Part shown: piece after piece, positions 18,301 to 25,962 of the stretch
Position numbering within the stretch: position 1 is the first letter of the stretch
How the letters are laid out: each line of letters opens with the position of its first letter
Source of the DNA: Sphingobacterium paucimobilis HER1398
GTDB taxonomy: Bacteria > Bacteroidota > Bacteroidia > Sphingobacteriales > Sphingobacteriaceae
Length of the DNA stretch: 64,000 nucleotides
NCBI RefSeq assembly: GCF_000416985.1
Contig: NZ_ATDL01000015.1
Span: forward strand, 310,001-374,000
Direction: 5' to 3'
Notes under the pieces: generated by a model
What the model was told of the DNA's origin: nothing
Database searches by the model: none
The model's input: the letters and a program-made list of their open reading frames with translations, nothing else
Position numbers and translations under genes: made by a program

Positions 18301-18927
18301 ATGGTCGTAACACACCGAGCCCTAAATGGCTTTAAAAGCATGAAAGATGACGAATTGGTCATCACCGTACAGACTATCCTACGAGCAATGGATAGCAATA
18401 CCCACTTTACCACTCCGAGTCCTGCATTGGCAGATGTACAGACCGAGCTGGATGATTTTCTAACGAAGCTGGCGGCAGTACGCAAACGTGGCGCTCCTGA
18501 AGATACTGCACTGAAAAATGAGAGTCGCATTATTCTCGTCGACACCATGGCCAAGCTCTCCTATTACGTCAATCTGACCGCCAATGGGATACTGTCCGTA
18601 CTGCTGAGTTCAGGATTCCCGACCAATCCATCGCCGACCACGACACAGCCACCGGTGAAGATACAAGGCGTCAAATTACTGGATACCAACCAGTCGGGAC
18701 AAGTCAGGCTACAATTTCAGATGCAAAAGAAAATCAGGATTTATGAGTACCGCTATGCCAAGAGTACTGACCCTGAAAATTGGTCCGACCGCAACAGCAC
18801 CACCGATTCGCGGATCACTGTCATCGCCCCCCTGGAACCGGGCATACGTTACCTCTTTCAGGTACGCGCCGTCAACCAACATGGTGCCGGCGACTGGAGC
18901 GATAGTGCAACAATCATTGTAAGGTAA
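18301..18927 (+). CDS. Protein with helical N-domain and C-terminal fibronectin type III domain (cassette 1)
   Basis: 208 residues from the ATG at 18301; the longer frame from a TTG at 18151 runs through the low-complexity leader and is not preferred. Residues about 1-100 form a helical domain with ALKNESRIILVDTMAKLSYYVNLTANG. Residues 118-208 form an FN3 fold ending in EPGIRYLFQVRAVNQHGAGDWSDSATIIVR. The cassette 2 protein at 37997 shares the whole layout, including SLKNESRDALLFALKNLAHHVNEVANG and VPGIKYFVRVRARNSKGMGDWSEAVSLIAR. No signal peptide is visible. The function is unknown; it is always the gene before the membrane/hydrolase pair here. Confidence 0.75.
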   Translation: MVVTHRALNGFKSMKDDELVITVQTILRAMDSNTHFTTPSPALADVQTELDDFLTKLAAVRKRGAPEDTALKNESRIILVDTMAKLSYYVNLTANGILSVLLSSGFPTNPSPTTTQPPVKIQGVKLLDTNQSGQVRLQFQMQKKIRIYEYRYAKSTDPENWSDRNSTTDSRITVIAPLEPGIRYLFQVRAVNQHGAGDWSDSATIIVR

Positions 18928-18934
18928 AAAGTGA

Positions 18935-18972
18935 GGGAGTTATCCTGTGATCTTGGTAACCAGATAACTCCC
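18935..18972 (+). terminator. Hairpin after the FN3 gene
   Basis: A perfect 10-bp stem (18935-18944 and 18963-18972) starts 8 bp after the FN3 stop and is followed by CTTTGC. It may partly terminate or protect the transcript before the membrane-protein gene. Cassette 2 has a shorter hairpin (37890-37909) in the same gap. Confidence 0.5.
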
Positions 18973-18977
18973 TTTGC

Positions 18978-19008
18978 ATAACCCTATAACTTCATAACTA
19001 CATAACTC
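18978..19008 (+). repeat. Degenerate 8-bp tandem repeat (CATAACTN units)
   Basis: Four consecutive octamers, CATAACCC, TATAACTT, CATAACTA and CATAACTC, lie between the FN3 and membrane-protein genes. A similar run of three units (20791-20814) separates the hydrolase and lipoprotein genes. The cassette 2 gap holds a 7-bp array instead (37925-37990). Such arrays can change length by slippage. Confidence 0.5.
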
Positions 19009-19054
19009 GTTCACTTGCGTAGTGAAACGGAGTCCCGACATAGTCGGGAATAAC
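19009..19054 (+). repeat. 46-bp double-hairpin repeat, copy 1
   Basis: It contains a small hairpin around CACTTGCGTAGTG and a 7-bp perfect hairpin TCCCGAC/GTCGGGA. A second copy with only a few differences lies at 44317-44362, 25 kb away, next to a truncated Crp-like gene. The shape (two short palindromes, intergenic) is that of a REP/BIME-like dispersed element. Confidence 0.65.
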
Positions 19055-19068
19055 ATAACATACAAACT

Positions 19069-19449
19069 ATGATAACAACACATCCTTCATGGCTAGCCCA
19101 GGGCTGGCAGGAAGAACTCAGCTTAACAGAAAAAATGACCATAGGCACTATCGTACTATGCAGCATCTGGCTCCTTACCGCTTCGATACTCTCCTTGCTG
19201 GATCCTACTGCAGGGCTGCTCGACAGCGGTATACTCACCGTATTGATCTTCGGATTGATCGTCGGTTGGCTTGCTGTATACATCAGTTTTTGGCTGCAGG
19301 AACTGCTGTGGCATCCTTTCAAAACATTCAGACAACAATTCAATAACCATTTTAATGAACTCACATCATGGCAACAATGTATTATCTATTTTTCAGTATT
19401 CTTTTTACTGCTATATGCAGTGATAATGGTGATGGTAGTGGTGTTTTAA
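19069..19449 (+). CDS. Three-helix inner-membrane protein, holin-like position (cassette 1)
   Basis: 126 residues with three hydrophobic segments (about 24-45, 52-75 and 105-126), a conserved N-terminal PSWLAQGW and a conserved loop LQELLWHPFKTFRQQF. The cassette 2 protein at 37468 is clearly homologous along its full length, with more than half of its residues identical by eye. The C-terminal helix YFSVFFLLLYAV is nearly identical. I recognise the sequence style from uncharacterised Bacteroidota proteins encoded beside peptidoglycan hydrolases. The position immediately before an exported hydrolase and a spanin-like lipoprotein is that of a holin, but no holin family match is claimed. The last 82 bp overlap the hydrolase gene in another frame. 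Confidence 0.75.
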   Translation: MITTHPSWLAQGWQEELSLTEKMTIGTIVLCSIWLLTASILSLLDPTAGLLDSGILTVLIFGLIVGWLAVYISFWLQELLWHPFKTFRQQFNNHFNELTSWQQCIIYFSVFFLLLYAVIMVMVVVF

Positions 19450-20780
19450 GCGCCTCTATGCCGGCGCATGGCATCTTCATTTTGCTTGATCAAAACGAAG
19501 CAAAAAATCAAGGCTTGGCTGCTAAACTTCCCGCTCAAGCCGCGGGTGGCTCATACTTTTTTTCCGCTAAAAAGTATGCAAAAAACTCATCGCTTAAAAC
19601 TTTTGACACAGAGGAGGTGCATCCCAGGGCAATTGTCAAAAATTTTTTAGGCGATAAAGGAAGCGAATGTAAAGGATTAGCTTATTATACCACTTCATTA
19701 CAATTGGGATTAATCTCGCCTTTGAAGCAGTTCCCCATTAAGGATGACCTTTTAACATATGGAGTCAAAGGCCGTAAAGCTATAATTTACAAAAACTTAC
19801 ATTTTGCAGCACATAAGGATTTACCTTCGGTGAGCTCGCAAGCTCGGTTCCAGTCTAAGGGGAGGAAAAAAGGAGTGGGGACCTTGGAAACCGCCTTGAT
19901 AGCTTTACGAAGCCGTGATGAACATAGGTTAAACAGTCTTGATCTTTGCGGCACTTTCTATCAAGGGAAAGTGCCTAGGTGGTCCGCCGATGAAGACAAT
20001 AAAAGAATAGGAATATTAAACATTGCTACAGCAGAACTGGGCGTAAAAGAATCAACTGGCAACAATGATGGCCTTCGGGTCGACAATTCTTTACGCCTTG
20101 CGCAACCTAGGCCGTTTTTTAAAGCTAGTGCTATTCGCTCTATCTGTACAATATCGGAAAATGTCGCCTTCGATATTTTTAAAAATTTGAAGGAGGAGGC
20201 ACGATCCATTGTTTTAAAAATATCCAGCGACGAGTTTTTGCGTACTTTTTGCGGAAAAAAGTACGAGCCCCGCCACGGCTCGAGTGGCATAAAAGCTAAA
20301 CATTCCGCCGATGAGGACAAAAGAAACTTAATAATAACTATAGCTTCTGCAGAACTGGGCGTAAAAGAATCAACAGGCAACAACGATGGCCTTCGTATCG
20401 AACAATACCTGGCTTACACCGGACTAACCAAAGGCTATGAATGGTGTGCTGCTTTTGTCTCCTGGTGCTATGGGCGGGCGGGGTTAGCTGCCCCTCGTAA
20501 TCCCTGGAGTCCAGCATTATTTCCCAAGGCACGAACGTACTGGAAAGAAGGAAAAAGCCTAAAAGGGCGAAAAGGCGGGATCGAAGCAGCAGATATCTTC
20601 GGCATCTATGGGACGAAAGCGCAGCGAATCGTTCATGTCGGTCTTGTCAAAGAACAACAGAGACAATACCTCATCAGTATCGAAGGCAACAGTAATAACC
20701 GCGTCGAATCCAGACGTCGACATCTGCGAACAGTACATGCTGTATCAGATTGGATTGACGAAAAGAGCAGTACTCTCTAA
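19368..20780 (+). CDS. Exported CHAP/TIGR02594-like peptidoglycan hydrolase with repeat-rich insertion (cassette 1)
   Basis: 470 residues. A signal-like helix (MATMYYLFFSILFTAICS) is encoded inside the end of the membrane-protein gene. The catalytic part is at the C-terminus (about residues 325-460): IASAELGVKESTGNNDGLRIEQYLAYTG, then YEWCAAFVSWCYGRAG with the likely catalytic Cys, then HVGLV with the likely His, and IEGNSNN. This is the Cys/His amidohydrolase pattern of the CHAP or TIGR02594 type. Between leader and enzyme lie about 285 residues of repeat-derived sequence, including a partial duplicate of the domain start at about residues 205-240. The cassette 2 enzyme at 36428 has a similar but shorter insertion. 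Residues from CAAFVSW onward are intact, so activity is plausible. Confidence 0.7.
   Translation: MATMYYLFFSILFTAICSDNGDGSGVLSASMPAHGIFILLDQNEAKNQGLAAKLPAQAAGGSYFFSAKKYAKNSSLKTFDTEEVHPRAIVKNFLGDKGSECKGLAYYTTSLQLGLISPLKQFPIKDDLLTYGVKGRKAIIYKNLHFAAHKDLPSVSSQARFQSKGRKKGVGTLETALIALRSRDEHRLNSLDLCGTFYQGKVPRWSADEDNKRIGILNIATAELGVKESTGNNDGLRVDNSLRLAQPRPFFKASAIRSICTISENVAFDIFKNLKEEARSIVLKISSDEFLRTFCGKKYEPRHGSSGIKAKHSADEDKRNLIITIASAELGVKESTGNNDGLRIEQYLAYTGLTKGYEWCAAFVSWCYGRAGLAAPRNPWSPALFPKARTYWKEGKSLKGRKGGIEAADIFGIYGTKAQRIVHVGLVKEQQRQYLISIEGNSNNRVESRRRHLRTVHAVSDWIDEKSSTL
19534..20305 (+). repeat. Dispersed repeat inserted in frame in the hydrolase gene, with inverted ends
   Basis: A segment of about 60 bp at 19534-19593 and another at 20230-20289 are inverted copies of each other, and each contains a palindrome (20241-20265 is a 10-bp stem with loop GCGGA). 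The same palindrome occurs in the cassette 2 hydrolase gene at 37338-37362. Between the ends lies sequence shared with cassette 2. For example, 19890-19990 and its counterpart near 36865-36965 differ at only about 7 of 98 compared positions, all transitions. The reading frame stays open throughout. Confidence 0.65.
19982..20085 (+). repeat. Direct duplicate of the hydrolase domain start, copy A
   Basis: About 100 bp encoding SADED...IATAELGVKESTGNNDGLR is repeated at 20306-20405 with scattered differences. Copy B leads into the intact catalytic domain; copy A is cut off and continues into repeat sequence. The cassette 2 gene has only one copy. The duplication therefore arose in cassette 1, presumably during insertion of the inverted-repeat segment. 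Confidence 0.6.
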
Positions 20781-20813
20781 CATTCCAAGTCCATAACCTC
20801 ATAACTCCATAAC

Positions 20814-21269
20814 ATGGCCACTATACCCCACACCTTAACTTTACCTATCTTCGTTTGTATCATCCTCAGCAGCTGCAGCCTTCAGCGAGACCGACAGAAG
20901 ACTATACAGTCTGAATTAACACAAATTCGATCAAGCCAGCATAACCGCGACAGCAGTTACCTTCACCTAACGGACAGCAGCCAACGTTATTGGTCCTTTT
21001 GGACAGATGGTTGGTTATATTATCATCCTGATTCTGGGCTGCTCGCACAAGGTGGACAATTGTATCTCAACGAATCCTTACGCGCCGAAAAAATGATGAC
21101 ACATATACAGACACAAGAGAATGACAGTTTGCATATTTACAACAGGCAGCAAAAAACAGAGAATATGATCCACAAAAACAAAACCGGAACTTATTTCTGG
21201 CTCTTTCTATTGCTAGCTGCCATACTCATCTACCCCATTTATAGATGGTTTCATAAGGTAAAAAACTGA
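20814..21269 (+). CDS. Lipoprotein with C-terminal membrane anchor, one-component-spanin topology (cassette 1)
   Basis: 151 residues. The leader ends in a lipobox LSSC (Cys21), so the N-terminus should be acylated and placed in the outer membrane. A polar, helix-rich middle follows (residues 25-123). Residues about 126-143 (YFWLFLLLAAILIYPIYR) form a transmembrane helix with a short basic tail. A lipid anchor at one end and an inner-membrane helix at the other, spanning the periplasm, is the topology of u-spanins such as phage T1 gp11. The cassette 2 gene at 35959 has the same arrangement and shares the RYWSF phrase. It is the last cassette gene before a strong terminator. The spanin role is inferred from topology and position only. 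Confidence 0.65.
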   Translation: MATIPHTLTLPIFVCIILSSCSLQRDRQKTIQSELTQIRSSQHNRDSSYLHLTDSSQRYWSFWTDGWLYYHPDSGLLAQGGQLYLNESLRAEKMMTHIQTQENDSLHIYNRQQKTENMIHKNKTGTYFWLFLLLAAILIYPIYRWFHKVKN

Positions 21270-21289
21270 CAGACACGATTGCCGCCAAA

Positions 21290-21324
21290 AAGCCATTTGG
21301 TTTCTCTTCCAAATGGCTTTTTTA
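21290..21324. terminator. Bidirectional rho-independent terminator
   Basis: A perfect 11-bp stem (21290-21300 and 21309-21319) with T-runs on both strands lies between cassette 1 (plus) and the convergent operon (minus). It should end transcription from both sides. Confidence 0.85.
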
Positions 21325-21636
21325 CTCTTTATCCTGCCTATTGGAGGAATACTTCGCTCTAAAAGCAATCTTCTCCCTCTCTCTTTCCAGCAATAAACAA
21401 GCGATAACATATCCTGGGGTATGCTTCCCCTGAGACTCCGCCAGCCGTTCTCTCGCCTTATCCTCATTCACGTCAATACGGTACAATATGGCCACCAGCC
21501 TATTGAAATCATGCTGTACAAGCCAGTCCAAGTAGCTTACCAAATCTTCAAATTTTAACTCCTGCGCAGTACGGGATACCTCTTCGTTAATTCCGAGTTT
21601 ATCTGCCAATAGCGCCAGTACATCTGTAGCTTCCAT
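21322..21636 (-). CDS. Small conserved helical protein
   Basis: 104 residues, helical, no signal. The phrase YLDWLVQHDFNRLVAILYRIDVNEDKARERLA followed by TPGYVIACLLLERERE recalls a family of small uncharacterised Bacteroidota proteins in which a D/H-x-NRL-x-x-LYRIDV segment precedes an A-x-x-L-x-x-R helix. It ends the long minus-strand operon. The next gene upstream in transcription (21669) has the same two-part layout and is probably a distant paralogue. Function unknown. Confidence 0.6.
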   Translation of the reverse strand: MEATDVLALLADKLGINEEVSRTAQELKFEDLVSYLDWLVQHDFNRLVAILYRIDVNEDKARERLAESQGKHTPGYVIACLLLEREREKIAFRAKYSSNRQDKE

Positions 21637-21668
21637 AATCCTTAAAAATCACAGCATATCCTATAGAA

Positions 21669-21968
21669 CTAACCCAACATACGCTGCTGTTGCTTTTCCA
21701 ATATTCTATCTGCAATTATATGGCCAACATACGCATCATCTGCTCTTCGTGACAATAAGGCACGTACTTCGTAACTGGGTATCCCCATGTTTTTCAGCAG
21801 AGAGAACAAGGTCCTACGGTTATGCCTCGCCAAATCAGCCAGGTATGTCGCAAGTAACGATTTAAGCTCCAGAAAAGACGGAGTTCCCCGTGCCGGCAAA
21901 AAGCGCTCAAACCTCAGAAAGCCCAGCAGCAGCTCCACTTCCTCTGCATTGACACAGACGCTAACCAT
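21669..21968 (-). CDS. Small conserved helical protein, probable paralogue of its neighbour
   Basis: 99 residues, no signal. It shares the pattern of the gene at 21322: LADLARHNRRTLFSLLKNMGIPSYEVRALLS followed by VGHIIADRILEKQQQ. Its start overlaps the stop of gpmA by 8 bp, so the two are translationally linked. The function is unknown; co-transcription with stress and nucleotide genes gives no clear hint. Confidence 0.6.
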   Translation of the reverse strand: MVSVCVNAEEVELLLGFLRFERFLPARGTPSFLELKSLLATYLADLARHNRRTLFSLLKNMGIPSYEVRALLSRRADDAYVGHIIADRILEKQQQRMLG

Positions 21969-22599
21969 GCGTCACTGTCTTTAAAAGAGATTTAGGCAAC
22001 AACGCTTGTCTTTTCTTGAAATACGCATCTTTCATCTCATAACACAATGGCAGCCCAGTGGCCATTTCCCGTTTCATGATTTCAGACGAAGAGATATGTT
22101 CCAAAAACATAATCAGTGCCCGCAAGCTATTACCATGAGCTACCACCAGTACGTTTTTATCACTGGCCAATTCAGGTTCAATGTAATCTTTAAAATAAGG
22201 AATTACCCGGTCATAGGTCTCTTTCAGGCTCTCTCCTCCTGGCGGAACCACATCAAACGAACGCCGCCATTCCTGTACCTGCGCTTCGCCATATTTCAGC
22301 ACCGTCTCCGCCTTATTAAGCCCTTCGAGCATGCCATAGGAACGTTCGTTCAGACAGGCCGTGATCATTATCGGGATCGTCACCTGATCCATTTCCTCCA
22401 GCATGATTGCCAGTGTCCTTCTAGCCCTCAACAGTTTAGAACTAAAGGCCATATCTATTTTTTGATCCAACAACTGCCGGCCTGCATTTCGTGCTTCCTC
22501 CTTACCCAGTTCGGTAAGATCTATATCCTGGCCACCCGTAAAACGGCTTTCCAGATTCCATTGGGATTGTCCATGTCGGACTAAAATTAATTTTGACAT
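21961..22599 (-). CDS. gpmA: 2,3-bisphosphoglycerate-dependent phosphoglycerate mutase
   Basis: 212 residues. The phosphohistidine motif LVRHGQSQWN (His9 as phosphate acceptor), TGGQDIDLTELG, the acid motif LNERSYGMLEGLNKAE, PPGGESLKETYDR and the second histidine in VVAHGNSLRAL are all present, as in dPGM enzymes. It interconverts 2- and 3-phosphoglycerate in glycolysis without a metal. At 212 residues it is shorter than the roughly 250 of E. coli GpmA, mainly at loops. It is 24 bp from nrdA in the same operon. Confidence 0.9.
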   Translation of the reverse strand: MSKLILVRHGQSQWNLESRFTGGQDIDLTELGKEEARNAGRQLLDQKIDMAFSSKLLRARRTLAIMLEEMDQVTIPIMITACLNERSYGMLEGLNKAETVLKYGEAQVQEWRRSFDVVPPGGESLKETYDRVIPYFKDYIEPELASDKNVLVVAHGNSLRALIMFLEHISSSEIMKREMATGLPLCYEMKDAYFKKRQALLPKSLLKTVTHG

Positions 22600-22623
22600 A
22601 ACATTACTTTTTTAGTGTGCGAA

Positions 22624-24963
22624 CTAACTTCCACAAGCCATACAATCCTCTGCACTGTCCAGCGAACAGGCGACATCCATTCTTGCCTGCCCAGAGGCAT
22701 CTACCGGTTCGACCGTAAATTTGATGGCATCTACGGCTGCCTTTGTCCGCAGGTAATACATTCCGGTCTTCAATCCACGCTTCCAGGCATGAAAATGCAT
22801 CGAGGTCAGTTTGGCCATATTGGGCTGCTCCATAAAAATATTGAGCGACTGCGACTGACAAATAAAGGCACCCCGATCCGCGGCCATATCGATAATGCTT
22901 TTTTGTTTTATCTCCCAAGCGGTCTTATACAGCTCCTTTAATGATTCTGGAATCTGCGGAATATCCTGTACAGATCCATTATGGGCAATCAGCCTATTCT
23001 TCATCTCAGGAGTCCACAGTCCCAGCTCGATAAGATCCTGCAACAGGTGCTTATTGACCACAGCAAATTCGCCCGACAGCACACGTCTGTTGTACACATT
23101 GCTGGTATACGGCTCAAAGCATTCGTTATTGCCCAATATCTGCGAGGTAGATGCCGTGGGCATAGGCGCCAATAACAAGGAGTTTCGCACACCATGTGCC
23201 ATGACCTGCTGCCGTAGCCCCTCCCAATCCCAACGATCAGAGGGTGCCACCCCCCAAAGGTCAAACTGAAACCGCCCCTCCGACAATGGTGAGCCATTAA
23301 AAGTCGAATAGGCTCCTTGCTCTTTTGCCAATTCCATGGATGCCTCCATGGCAGCATAATAAATCGTTTCAAAAATTGCTGTATTCAGCTCTCGGGCTTC
23401 CACACTTTCAAAAGGCATCCGCAATACCATAAAAACATCTGCCAGTCCCTGCACCCCTATACCGATCGGCCGGTGGCGGAGGTTAGAACTTTCCGTCTCT
23501 GGAATCGGGTAGTAATTACTATCGATAATCTTGTTGAGGTTACGGGTCACAATTTTCGTGACCTCATACAGCCTATCGAAATCAAATTGCCCATTGTTCA
23601 CGTAGCGTGGCAGCGACAGCGATGCGAGATTACATACGGCGACCTCCTCTTTGCTTGTATACTCCATGATTTCGGTACAGAGATTCGAGCTGCGGATCAC
23701 ACCGATATTCTTTTGGTTGGACTTTTCATTGGCTGCATCCTTATAGCACATATACGGTGTACCCGTCTCGATCTGTGCTTCTAGAATCGCCGTCCATAGC
23801 TCCCTTGCACTGACCTGCCGCCGGTACTTATGCTCCTTTTCGTAATGCAAGTATAAAGCTTCGAAAGCTTCGCCATATACACCATAGAGCCCGGCCGCTT
23901 CATTGGGATCAAATAGTGACCATTGCGCATTCGCCTCGACACGCTCCATGAAAAGATCAGGAATCCACAGTGCTGGAAATAAATCACGGGCACGCATCTC
24001 CTCTTTACCGTGATTCTTACGGATATCGAGAAAATCAAATATATCGGCATGCCAAGGCTCCAGGTACACCGCAATAGCCCCTTTACGCTTGCCTCCTCCC
24101 TGGTCGACATAGCGGGCTGTATCATTAAATACACGCAACATCGGAATGATTCCATTCGATATGCCACCAGTCCCCTTGATATAACTTCCGGTAGCCCGCA
24201 CATTATGGATACTTAGGCCGATTCCTCCTGCCGATTGTGATATCAATGCACAGCGTTTCAGCGTATCAAAAATACCGTCTATACTGTCCTCGGTCATGCT
24301 CAGCAAAAAACAGGAAGACAGCTGAGGTCTGGCAGTACCTGCATTAAACAATGTAGGCGTAGCATGGATAAACCATTTGTCACTCATCAGATTATACGTC
24401 TCTATAGCTGCAGGAATATCATTACGATGTATACCGATGGCTACACGCATAAAAAGATGCTGCGGCCGTTCTATCACATTTCCATTGGCACGGATTAGAT
24501 AAGAGCGTTCCAGCGTCTTAAAACCAAAATAATCAAAACTATAGTCCCTATCATAGAGCATGCTGCTATCGATCTGATCGGCATGTGCACAGATGATATC
24601 ATATATTTCCTTCGCGATCAAAGGAGCAGGCGTCCCCGTGATGGGATCCTGATAGTCGTACATCAGCTTTGCCGTTTGGGAAAATGATTTCAATGTATTT
24701 TTATGGAGGTTACTGACCGCAATCCTAGCGGCGAGAATTGCAAAATCAGGATGCATTGTCGTATACGCCGCTACAGTCTCTGCCGCCAGATTATCCAACT
24801 CTGTCGTACTGACATTCTCATAGATACCCTGTATCACTTTTTTGGCAATATCGATCACGTCCTTCTCCGTGACCGACAATCCGTAGATCAATTTGTGTAG
24901 CCGTGCGGTGATCTTATCAAAATGCACGACTTCTTTCTTACCATTTCTCTTTACAACGAACAT
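22624..24963 (-). CDS. nrdA: Ribonucleoside-diphosphate reductase, large (alpha) subunit, class I
   Basis: 779 residues. It starts with an ATP-cone domain ([28 protein letters not shown]). The barrel carries [10 protein letters not shown] and the active-site NLCTEI with the following [12 protein letters not shown]. The PxASTSQ region reads [23 protein letters not shown]. The tail ends ...DCMACGS, the CxxC-type shuttle pair. It reduces NDPs to dNDPs with the beta subunit encoded just upstream. The full-length, eukaryote-like class Ia form is typical for Bacteroidota. Confidence 0.93.
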   Translation of the reverse strand: MFVVKRNGKKEVVHFDKITARLHKLIYGLSVTEKDVIDIAKKVIQGIYENVSTTELDNLAAETVAAYTTMHPDFAILAARIAVSNLHKNTLKSFSQTAKLMYDYQDPITGTPAPLIAKEIYDIICAHADQIDSSMLYDRDYSFDYFGFKTLERSYLIRANGNVIERPQHLFMRVAIGIHRNDIPAAIETYNLMSDKWFIHATPTLFNAGTARPQLSSCFLLSMTEDSIDGIFDTLKRCALISQSAGGIGLSIHNVRATGSYIKGTGGISNGIIPMLRVFNDTARYVDQGGGKRKGAIAVYLEPWHADIFDFLDIRKNHGKEEMRARDLFPALWIPDLFMERVEANAQWSLFDPNEAAGLYGVYGEAFEALYLHYEKEHKYRRQVSARELWTAILEAQIETGTPYMCYKDAANEKSNQKNIGVIRSSNLCTEIMEYTSKEEVAVCNLASLSLPRYVNNGQFDFDRLYEVTKIVTRNLNKIIDSNYYPIPETESSNLRHRPIGIGVQGLADVFMVLRMPFESVEARELNTAIFETIYYAAMEASMELAKEQGAYSTFNGSPLSEGRFQFDLWGVAPSDRWDWEGLRQQVMAHGVRNSLLLAPMPTASTSQILGNNECFEPYTSNVYNRRVLSGEFAVVNKHLLQDLIELGLWTPEMKNRLIAHNGSVQDIPQIPESLKELYKTAWEIKQKSIIDMAADRGAFICQSQSLNIFMEQPNMAKLTSMHFHAWKRGLKTGMYYLRTKAAVDAIKFTVEPVDASGQARMDVACSLDSAEDCMACGS

Positions 24964-24990
24964 ACACTTGGCTTATATTATTCTCTTTTT

Positions 24991-25962
24991 CTAAAACTCT
25001 TCGTCCAGTGAAAACAGTCGACCATCCCCATTTCCTTTGGACACTCCCGGCTTTTGATATTCCCCTACGCGGCGTTCAAAAAAATTGGTCTTGCCCTGCA
25101 AGGAAATCAGTTCCATAAAATCAAATGGATTGACCGCATTCCATATTTTTTGTTCGCCCAAAGCGACCAAGAGACGATCAGCCACAAATTCGATGTACTG
25201 GCACATCAGTTCCGCATTCATCCCGATCAGGCGGACTGGCAGCGCCTCCGTTACAAATTCCTTCTCGATAGCCACGGCATTTTGAATAATGTTCCGTAAG
25301 GTTTCTGTCGGGAGCCGATTTTCTACATGGCTATTATAGAGATGACATGCAAAATCACAGTGCAGTCCCTCATCACGGCTGATCAGCTCATTGGAAAAGG
25401 TGAGCCCTGGCATCAATCCCCTTTTTTTCAACCAGAAAATAGCGCAGAAGCTTCCCGAGAAAAATATGCCTTCTACTGCCGCGAATGCAACCAGACGTTC
25501 GCTGAAGCTCCCACTCTCTATCCAGCGTAAGGCCCAGTCTGCTTTTCTCTGCACACAGGGTATAGTCTCCATAGCTCGTAAAAGGTAATCTTTCTCCTTA
25601 GGATCCTTCACATAGGTATCGATCAATAACGAATACATCTCCGAGTGTATATTTTCGATCATAATCTGGAAGCCATAGAAAAAACGAGCCTCTGGATACT
25701 GTACCTCATTAATAAAATTGATAGCCAGATTCTCGTTGACAATCCCATCACTAGCGGCAAAGAAGGCCAATACATGCGTGATAAAATACCGTTCATCTTC
25801 CGTCAGTTTATGGTGCCAGTCATTGATGTCCGGCGACAGATCGACCTCTTCGGCCGTCCAAAAACTAGCTTCTGCCATCTTGTAAAACTGCCAGATATCG
25901 TCGTGCTCTATCGGAAATATCACAAAGCGATCCTTGTTTTCCTGTAATATGGGTTCCATCAT
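24991..25962 (-). CDS. nrdB: Ribonucleoside-diphosphate reductase, small (beta) subunit
   Basis: 323 residues. The metal and radical region reads [22 protein letters not shown] with the radical-forming Tyr after EM, and a second ligand cluster is [15 protein letters not shown]. The C-terminus (SLDEEF) is the usual peptide that docks into NrdA. It houses the di-iron (or di-Mn) tyrosyl-radical site. Its start overlaps the stop of the aminopeptidase gene by 4 bp, and nrdA follows after 27 bp. Confidence 0.93.
   Translation of the reverse strand: MMEPILQENKDRFVIFPIEHDDIWQFYKMAEASFWTAEEVDLSPDINDWHHKLTEDERYFITHVLAFFAASDGIVNENLAINFINEVQYPEARFFYGFQIMIENIHSEMYSLLIDTYVKDPKEKDYLLRAMETIPCVQRKADWALRWIESGSFSERLVAFAAVEGIFFSGSFCAIFWLKKRGLMPGLTFSNELISRDEGLHCDFACHLYNSHVENRLPTETLRNIIQNAVAIEKEFVTEALPVRLIGMNAELMCQYIEFVADRLLVALGEQKIWNAVNPFDFMELISLQGKTNFFERRVGEYQKPGVSKGNGDGRLFSLDEEF

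Noticed and set aside
19534..20305. Insertion sequence with its own transposase inside the hydrolase gene
   Set aside because: Inverted ends are present but no transposase frame lies between them; it is called a non-autonomous repeat instead.
16263..21269. Prophage remnant as explanation for cassette 1
   Set aside because: Apart from the lysis-like gene order, no capsid, tail, integrase, terminase or packaging gene is visible, and the cassette is present twice with its own regulators.
22006..22584. 192-codon plus-strand frame
   Set aside because: Entirely antisense to gpmA, which has all its catalytic motifs; a shadow frame.
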